Shown here: positions 59,044-64,000 of the stretch, piece by piece
Layout: each line of letters starts with the position of its first letter
Position numbering within the stretch: the stretch's first letter is position 1
Origin: Nocardia suismassiliense
GTDB lineage: Bacteria; Actinomycetota; Actinomycetes; Mycobacteriales; Mycobacteriaceae
DNA: 64,000 bases
Assembly (NCBI RefSeq): GCF_900269665.1
Contig: NZ_LT985361.1
Coordinates: 1,250,040 to 1,314,039 of the forward strand
Direction of reading: 5' to 3'
Notes under the pieces: generated by a model
Seen by the model: the letters and a program-made list of their open reading frames with translations, nothing else
Databases searched by the model: none
What the model was told of the DNA's origin: nothing
Translations under genes and position numbers: made by a program

Positions 59044-60570
59044 TCAGGCGCGGCGACCGTGCCGAATGCGGAAGATGGTTCTGGCCAAACGCAGATGGCG
59101 TGGATGACGGTCGAACGTCGACAGGTTCACCGGCGCCTGATAACGCTTGCGGGCAATGGCCAAGGTGTGGCTGAACTCCCGCAGCCCTTGATCGCCGTGA
59201 CTGTGCCCCTGCCCGTACTCGCCGACGCCGCCGAAGGGCAGCGCGGGGATGCCCGCGTAGGCGGTGGAGGAGTTGATGGTGACCACGCCGACGCGCAGGT
59301 GCTCGGCGAAGGTCTCGATCTCGTGCACGTCCCTGGTGAACACCGAGACCGCGACATCGTTGCCCACCGCGTTGATGCGCTGGGCGGCCTCCGCCATGCT
59401 GGTCACCTTGTTCACCACCAGCACCGGCCCGATGCCCTCGCCGGTGATCGCCAGGCTTTCCTCGGGCACCTCGGCGAGCACGACGGGTTCGATGTACGGC
59501 TCGCGGATCGAATCCAGTCCGCCGACCACCGCGCGACCGCCGCGGGCCAGCGCGTCGCGAATCTGCTTGCGCACCACCTCGACCTGCGACTCCAGGATCA
59601 TCGGACCGTACGACGCGCGCTTGTCCGCGCCGGGCCGCAGTTTGACCGCCTGCGCGACGACGAGCTCCAGGAATCGGTCGTAGACCGACTCCGCGACGTA
59701 GGCCCGCTGGATGCCGGTGGCGTTCTGCCCGGCGTTGGCCATCGCGCCGAACACCGCGGCCTCGGCGGCGTCGTCGAGCTTCGCGTCGACGTGCACGATC
59801 ATGCTGCCCTTGCCGCTGCGCTCCACGACCACCGGCGTCATCGTCTGGGTACACAGCGCGATCACCTCGCGCGCGCCGGACTCCGAACCGGCGTAGGCGA
59901 TCTTGTCCACCTTCGCCCGGCACAGCGCGGCGCCGGTCGCCTGGTCGCCGGTAACCACTTGCAGCACCGGCTGATTGGGCGCCAGCCTGGTCCAGCTGTC
60001 GGCCAGCCAGACGCCGACGCCGGTGGTCAGCTCGTGCGGCTTGAACACCACGGTGTTGCCCGCGGCCATCGCGTAGGCGATCGACCCCATCGGCGTGAAC
60101 ACCGGGTTGTTCCACGGGCCGAGCACCCCGATCACGCCGAGCGGCAGGTAACCCACCGACGCGCGCTGATTGCGGGTCAGCCAGGTGGAGCCGAGCTTCT
60201 GCCTGCCGAGCGCGCGCGCCGCGTTCCGGGCCGCCCAGTCCAGGTTCTCCACCGCGAGCATCACCTCGATCGCGGCGTCCGCCTCGGGCTTTCCGGTCTC
60301 CTCGGACAGGATCTCGGCCAATTCGCCTGCGCGCCGGGTGATGTCGCGCTTCCAGTCGAGCAGCCAGCGCTTGCGCCCGCTGAATCCCAGTTCGGCCCAC
60401 CACTTTTCGGCCGACCGCGCACCGCGCACGGTGCGATTGATTTCCCCGGCGCCCATGACGGCGTAGTTGCCGACGGTCTCGCCGGTGCGCGGGTCGTAGG
60501 ACGTCAGCACGTTCGATCGGCCAGATCCTCCCGGCTGCGCCGCCACTCGTGGCTGCGCGGACTCGGCCAT
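59044..60570 (-). CDS. Aldehyde dehydrogenase-family protein lacking the catalytic Cys
   Basis: The 508-residue protein has the full ALDH fold. GVIGVLGPWNNPVFTPMGSIAYAMAAGNTVVFKPHE is the NAD-binding entry, VDKIAYAGSESGAREV the dinucleotide loop, VVERSGKGSMIVHVDAKLDDA the segment with the general-base Glu, and PALPFGGVGEYGQGHSHGDQGLREFSH the C-terminal signature. In the active-site motif, where GQxC is expected, it reads NAGQNATGIQR: the catalytic Cys is Ala (codon GCC). All else is intact. Homologues are annotated as succinate-semialdehyde dehydrogenase-type enzymes, but oxidation through a thiohemiacetal is not possible here. ATG 60570 has AGAGGTGATC upstream and is preferred over 60609. 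It is divergent from the Drr operon. Confidence 0.88.
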   Translation of the reverse strand: MAESAQPRVAAQPGGSGRSNVLTSYDPRTGETVGNYAVMGAGEINRTVRGARSAEKWWAELGFSGRKRWLLDWKRDITRRAGELAEILSEETGKPEADAAIEVMLAVENLDWAARNAARALGRQKLGSTWLTRNQRASVGYLPLGVIGVLGPWNNPVFTPMGSIAYAMAAGNTVVFKPHELTTGVGVWLADSWTRLAPNQPVLQVVTGDQATGAALCRAKVDKIAYAGSESGAREVIALCTQTMTPVVVERSGKGSMIVHVDAKLDDAAEAAVFGAMANAGQNATGIQRAYVAESVYDRFLELVVAQAVKLRPGADKRASYGPMILESQVEVVRKQIRDALARGGRAVVGGLDSIREPYIEPVVLAEVPEESLAITGEGIGPVLVVNKVTSMAEAAQRINAVGNDVAVSVFTRDVHEIETFAEHLRVGVVTINSSTAYAGIPALPFGGVGEYGQGHSHGDQGLREFSHTLAIARKRYQAPVNLSTFDRHPRHLRLARTIFRIRHGRRA

Positions 60571-60936
60571 GATCACCTCTCGCAGTGTCGAAATCGGCGT
60601 GCGGGCCACCGGTGGAGCGGCCGCCGCGGACGAGTGAGTGTTCCCCCGATTAGCAGACTATGGTCGCCGCGCCGGGCCGACAAGGCTCGTCCGCTGCCGC
60701 CACGCTGCCCTTGACACGGTCCACCAGCGCCGATCTGCGTCGCGCCGGACGGATATCGGCGAGTGTGAGTAAGGACACAATTAATCCGCGGTCCTGTTGG
60801 GTACCGCGCGGGCGACCCGGTGTGAATCCTGCATGCCGGTAACATCACGCCAAGCGCTACGGATCATTCATCGGGACGTATACGCGCGCGCTCCGGCGGC
60901 CCCCGAGTCGTCGCAATTGCCGATAGTGGAGAGTTG
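60571..60936. promoter_or_regulatory. Divergent promoter region, aldehyde dehydrogenase-like gene and Drr operon
   Basis: No gene is seen in these 366 bases. An AT-rich island (ACACAATTAATCC near 60775) and TATACG (60880-60885) are possible promoter elements, the latter for the Drr operon. GGAGAG at 60928-60933 is the ribosome-binding site of the ATP-binding gene. No operator was recognised. Confidence 0.4.
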
Positions 60937-61920
60937 ATGCCGAGCTTGAACCAAGCAGATCTGCATGCCAGTGAGCCAGCGGTCCGGGTGACGGACGTCC
61001 GGAAGTCGTTCGGCGATGTGCATGCACTGCAGGGGGTCAGCTTCGTTGCCGACCGCGCCTCCGTCCTCGGCATCCTCGGCCCGAACGGTGCGGGCAAGAC
61101 GACGATGGTGAAGATCCTGTCCACGCTGCTGCGCCCGGACTCCGGCACCGCCGTGGTCGCCGGGCACGACGTGCTCAAGGACGCGGCGGGGGTGCGCCGG
61201 TCGATCATGATGACCGGCCAGTACGCCGCCCTCGACGAGAACCTCTCCGGCCGGGAGAACCTGGAGCTCTTCGGTCGCCTGATGGGCCTGACCAAGAGCG
61301 CCGCCCGCAAGCGTGCCGACACCCTGCTCGAGGAGTTCGACCTGGTGAGCGCGGGCCGCCGCGCGGTGCGCCACTACTCGGGTGGCATGCGCCGCCGGGT
61401 CGACATCGCGTGCGGCCTGGTGGTGCGACCGGAGGTGGTGTTCCTCGACGAACCGACCACCGGCCTCGACCCGCGCAGCCGCCAGGGCGTGTGGGATCTG
61501 GTGAACGCGTTGAAGGCCCAAGGCATCACGGTCCTGCTGACCACGCAGTACCTCGAGGAAGCCGACGTGCTCAGCGACAACATCATCGTCATCGACAAGG
61601 GCACGGTGATCGCCGAGGGCACCGCCGACGAGCTCAAGGAGAAGACCGGCGGCAGCTACTGCGAGGTGGTCCCGCTGGACCCGACGCAGCTGCGCCTGAC
61701 CGCCGATGCCCTCGGCGACCTGGTGCCCGCCGCGGTACTCGCCGACATCAACGGCGGCGACCGGCTCTCCATCCCGGCCCCCGAGGGTGCGGCCACGCTC
61801 ACCGAGGCGCTGCGTCGCCTCGACAGCGCGGGCATCGACCTGGCCGACATCGCACTGCGCCGACCCTCGCTCGACGACGTGTTCCTGTCCATCACCGGAC
61901 GTGCGGGTGGGACGGCGTGA
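60937..61920 (+). CDS. ABC transporter ATP-binding protein, DrrA type
   Basis: The 327-residue ATPase has Walker A GILGPNGAGKTTMVKIL, the Q-loop region MMTGQYAALDENLSGREN, signature HYSGGMRRRVDIA, Walker B VVFLDEPTTGLDPRSR, and the DrrA-typical switch TTQYLEEAD with Gln in place of His. The C-terminal extension (residues about 225-327) is the usual DrrA tail ending RPSLDDVFLSITGRA. It powers the two membrane proteins encoded directly downstream. DrrA-type exporters move daunorubicin in Streptomyces and the lipid PDIM in M. tuberculosis. It could export an NRPS product or a wall lipid; 8 kb and several unrelated genes separate it from NRPS3. Stop and next start overlap as GTGA. Confidence 0.93.
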   Translation: MPSLNQADLHASEPAVRVTDVRKSFGDVHALQGVSFVADRASVLGILGPNGAGKTTMVKILSTLLRPDSGTAVVAGHDVLKDAAGVRRSIMMTGQYAALDENLSGRENLELFGRLMGLTKSAARKRADTLLEEFDLVSAGRRAVRHYSGGMRRRVDIACGLVVRPEVVFLDEPTTGLDPRSRQGVWDLVNALKAQGITVLLTTQYLEEADVLSDNIIVIDKGTVIAEGTADELKEKTGGSYCEVVPLDPTQLRLTADALGDLVPAAVLADINGGDRLSIPAPEGAATLTEALRRLDSAGIDLADIALRRPSLDDVFLSITGRAGGTA

Positions 61921-62741
61921 CAACGGCTACTGCCCCTGATCGGGCCGCGGACGCGGCCGCACTGTTCGCGGACCTACCCGAGGCTCGCCTGTCCTCGTTC
62001 GCGCAGTGGCGTGCGCTGTCCGGGCGCATCGTCTGGACCATGGCCACCAAGGGCGAGCTGATCGTCGCGGTGGTGACGCCGCTGGTGTTCACGCTCGGCT
62101 TCTACTTTCCGCTGCGCTTGGTGATGAAGTTCCAGGGCATCGACTACGCCCAGTACGTCATGCCGATCATCGTGCTGCAAACCATGGCTTTCACGATGAT
62201 GTCGAACGCCCAGCTGGCGGCGTTCGAGGCGTTGACCGGGCTGAGTACCCGAATGCAGACCATGCCGATCGGCATGCTGGTTCCATTGTCCGCGCGGATC
62301 GCCGCCGGGCTGGTTCGCTCGGTCACCTCGCTGACCGCCGCCGTCATATTCGGCCACCTGATCGGCTTCCGCTTCGTCGCGGGCTTCGGGCAGGCGGTGT
62401 TGTTCTGTGTGTTCTCGTTGGCGGTCGGCACCACGCTCGCGCTCGGCGCCGACGCGCTCGGCAGTTTGACCAAGAGCCCGGAGTCGCTGAGCCAGGCGCT
62501 GACCCTGCCCACGTTGATCTTCGGCATGCTGTCCTGCGGGTTCGTCCCGGAACGCAGCTTCCCGGACTGGATTCAGGGATTCGTGCGCAATCAGCCGATC
62601 TCCCAGTTCTCCTTCGCGCTGCGTGACATGGCCGCGGGCGGTGTCACGTGGCAGGTGTTGTGGGTACCGCTGACCTGGGTGATCGGGCTCGCGCTCGTAT
62701 TCATCCCACTGTCGATCTGGGCAAGCGTGAGGCGATCATGA
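61917..62741 (+). CDS. ABC transporter permease, DrrB type
   Basis: The 274-residue ABC-2 permease has about six hydrophobic helices: LIVAVVTPLVFTLGFYFPL, YVMPIIVLQTMAFTMMSN, SVTSLTAAVIFGHLIGF, AVLFCVFSLAVGTTLAL, ALTLPTLIFGMLSCGF and LWVPLTWVIGLALVFIPL. It contains the ABC-2 segment FVPERSFPDWIQGFVRNQPISQFSFALRDM common to DrrB/DrrC. The start is GTG 61917, overlapping the DrrA stop by four bases, and the stop overlaps the next ATG by four bases, so the three genes are one coupled operon. A cytosolic N-terminus of about 45 residues precedes the first helix. Confidence 0.9.
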   Translation: MTTATAPDRAADAAALFADLPEARLSSFAQWRALSGRIVWTMATKGELIVAVVTPLVFTLGFYFPLRLVMKFQGIDYAQYVMPIIVLQTMAFTMMSNAQLAAFEALTGLSTRMQTMPIGMLVPLSARIAAGLVRSVTSLTAAVIFGHLIGFRFVAGFGQAVLFCVFSLAVGTTLALGADALGSLTKSPESLSQALTLPTLIFGMLSCGFVPERSFPDWIQGFVRNQPISQFSFALRDMAAGGVTWQVLWVPLTWVIGLALVFIPLSIWASVRRS

Positions 62742-63607
62742 GTTCGGTAGAGGCCACCATGGCACCCATCGACGAGACCGACAAGATCTCCTGGAAGACA
62801 CCGCTTCCCGAGGTCGCGGCGACACCCGAGAACTCGCTGCGCAACTGGTTCACGCACAGCCTGATCCAGTGCAAGCGGCTGCTGCTGGTCTGGGCGCGTG
62901 ATCCCGCGACCACGATCCAGACGCTGGTCTACCCGGCGCTCACGCTGCTGATGTTCAAGATCGTGCTCGGCAAGTCGATCACCAACTACACCGGCCAGCC
63001 GAGCATCTACGCGCAGATGGCGTTGCTCACTCTCGTCGCGGCGATGTCCGGCGCGGTGGTGAGTGCGCTCGGTTTCAAGGGCGAGAAGATGTCCGGCCTG
63101 CTCGGCCGGTTCTGGACCATGCCGATCCACCGGGCGGCGGGGTTGACCGGACGCCTGCTGGCCGAAGCGGTGCGGGTATTGGTCACTACCCTGTTCGTCG
63201 TCGGCGTCGGGCTGCTGCTCGGCTTCCGGTTCAACCAGGGCCCGCTCGCCGGTCTCGCGCTGATCGGCATCCCGGTGCTGTTCGGTATCGCCTTCGCCGT
63301 GCTCGTCACCGCGCTGGCCACCGTTACCGAGGGCGTGATGCTGGTGAACATCATCGGCATCATCAACACGCTGCTGATGTTCTTCAACACCGGCTTCGCA
63401 CCGGCGTTCGCCTATCCGATCTGGTTGCAGTCGACGATCCAGAACCAGCCGATGAGCTGTGCGATCGACGCGATGCGCGGCCTGTCCTACGGCGGACCGG
63501 TCGCCGAGCCGCTGATGAAGACCGTGCTGTGGACGCTCGGCCTGATCGTGGTGTTCGCCTACCCCGCGGTGCGCGGCTATCGACGGGCGGCCGAGACCGG
63601 CGCCTGA
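62738..63607 (+). CDS. ABC transporter permease, DrrC type
   Basis: The 289-residue ABC-2 permease has about six helices and an N-terminal cytosolic part of about 60 residues (SSVEATMAPIDETDKISWK). TLVYPALTLLMFKIVLGKSI is the first helix, and NTGFAPAFAYPIWLQSTIQNQPMSCAIDAMRGLSYGG is the conserved loop equivalent to the one in the DrrB-type partner. It pairs with that partner to form the membrane channel. ATG 62738 overlaps the upstream stop as ATGA. Its last 31 bases overlap the end of the convergent lycopene cyclase gene. The substrate is unknown. Confidence 0.9.
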   Translation: MSSVEATMAPIDETDKISWKTPLPEVAATPENSLRNWFTHSLIQCKRLLLVWARDPATTIQTLVYPALTLLMFKIVLGKSITNYTGQPSIYAQMALLTLVAAMSGAVVSALGFKGEKMSGLLGRFWTMPIHRAAGLTGRLLAEAVRVLVTTLFVVGVGLLLGFRFNQGPLAGLALIGIPVLFGIAFAVLVTALATVTEGVMLVNIIGIINTLLMFFNTGFAPAFAYPIWLQSTIQNQPMSCAIDAMRGLSYGGPVAEPLMKTVLWTLGLIVVFAYPAVRGYRRAAETGA

Positions 63608-64000
63608 TCGAAGTCGTAGTCGAGCCAGCGATTGCGGTGGGTCCAGCCGACCAGGTCGTAGCGCCAGTGGAACGGCCAGGTGTGCGAGACGGTGTTGAAC
63701 AGGACCGCGCCGAGGGCGGTGTAGTCGTCGTGCGCGGACAGCAGGGCGCGCTGTCCGCGCGGCGAGGCGTTGAAGAACGCGTCGAACATGGCGATCGACT
63801 GCTCGGTGGTCAGCCGGCCGAGTCCCCAGAGGCCGCGCATCCGCATCCAGTACACCAATCGGGCGCGGGGTGGCCACAGTGCGGCGATCGGGTCGCGACC
63901 CTGCTGTAGCGCGCTGATCGCGGTGTCCACCAGCGCTAGCGAGTCGGCGACGCTGTAGCCGGTGCAGGGATGCATCATGCCGCCGCGGGATCCGAACGGA
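63577..64000 (-). CDS. Lycopene cyclase family protein (CrtL/CrtY type), C-terminal part
   Basis: About 140 C-terminal residues are visible; the start lies beyond the right edge. PFGSRGGMMHPCTGYSVADSL matches the FAD-side motif of lycopene beta-cyclases (FGxxGGxxHPxTGYS). RLTTEQSIAMFDAFFNASPRGQRALLSAHDD resembles the cyclase FF(D/N)xxP segment, and a hydrophobic stretch AVLFNTVSHTWPFHW follows. These enzymes close the ends of lycopene to make carotenoid rings at the membrane. The stop at 63577 overlaps the end of the convergent permease gene by 31 bases. Neighbouring carotenoid genes, if any, would lie to the right of the window. Confidence 0.8.
   Translation of the reverse strand, partial: PFGSRGGMMHPCTGYSVADSLALVDTAISALQQGRDPIAALWPPRARLVYWMRMRGLWGLGRLTTEQSIAMFDAFFNASPRGQRALLSAHDDYTALGAVLFNTVSHTWPFHWRYDLVGWTHRNRWLDYDFDQAPVSAARR

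Noticed and set aside
60937..63607. DrrABC as part of the NRPS cluster
   Set aside because: It is possible but unsupported: eight kilobases and several unrelated genes on both strands lie between, and DrrABC-type exporters also serve wall lipids.
1..64000. tRNA genes, CRISPR arrays, transposases, attachment sites
   Set aside because: None could be recognised on either strand.

Overview
The window is high-GC DNA from a mycolic-acid actinomycete, most likely Nocardia. This rests on the antigen-85-type mycolyltransferase, the DrrABC-type exporter, the abundance of FadD/FadE/EchA-type acyl-CoA enzymes, an SCO5389-family protein, GTG/TTG starts and apparently leaderless genes. No rRNA, tRNA, CRISPR array, insertion sequence or phage gene was seen.

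Layout. 1-16 kb holds ordinary, mostly chromosomal genes: a truncated SAM methyltransferase, an S41 lipoprotein protease, a Gly-rich membrane protein, a Baeyer-Villiger-type flavin monooxygenase, an acyl-CoA dehydrogenase, a secreted PHB-depolymerase-type esterase, an ArsR repressor coupled to a CDF metal exporter, a beta-lactamase-fold hydrolase with a FadD ligase, an SCO5389-family protein, a nitronate monooxygenase, an M23 endopeptidase and a two-HTH regulator. 16-53 kb is a cluster of three giant non-ribosomal peptide synthetase (NRPS) genes on the + strand. 53-64 kb holds a mycolyltransferase, MntH, an SDR protein, EchA, a double-TetR regulator, an aldehyde dehydrogenase-like protein, DrrABC and the C-terminal part of a lycopene cyclase.

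NRPS cluster. NRPS1 is A-PCP-C-A(Thr)-PCP-C followed by an eroded, truncated A domain and no TE. NRPS2 is A-PCP-(C-A-PCP)x3-TE, the last A being Thr-type. NRPS3 is A-PCP-(C-A-PCP)x3-E*-C-A-PCP-TE, where E* has lost its catalytic HH. NRPS2 and NRPS3 are sister enzymes: their first three modules have the same order and near-identical or identical specificity codes, both start with an A domain behind the same Arg-rich tail, both end in their own TE, and both are preceded by a homologous leader holding a short ORF that overlaps the NRPS start codon as ATGA. NRPS1 ends in a C domain with no downstream module of its own. The most interesting reading is a forked assembly line in which NRPS1 can hand its chain to either NRPS2 (hexapeptide) or NRPS3 (heptapeptide). 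This is inference. The LuxR-type regulator just upstream is the best candidate pathway regulator. No MbtH-like protein, PPTase or tailoring enzyme lies inside the NRPS block.

Other features worth attention: an aldehyde dehydrogenase homologue whose catalytic Cys is Ala, an SDR protein whose catalytic Tyr is Thr, an operator-like inverted repeat across the start codon of an apparently leaderless ArsR gene, a two-headed TetR protein facing two direct-repeat sites, and patches of unusual T-ending codon use inside the NRPS A domains that suggest recombination.
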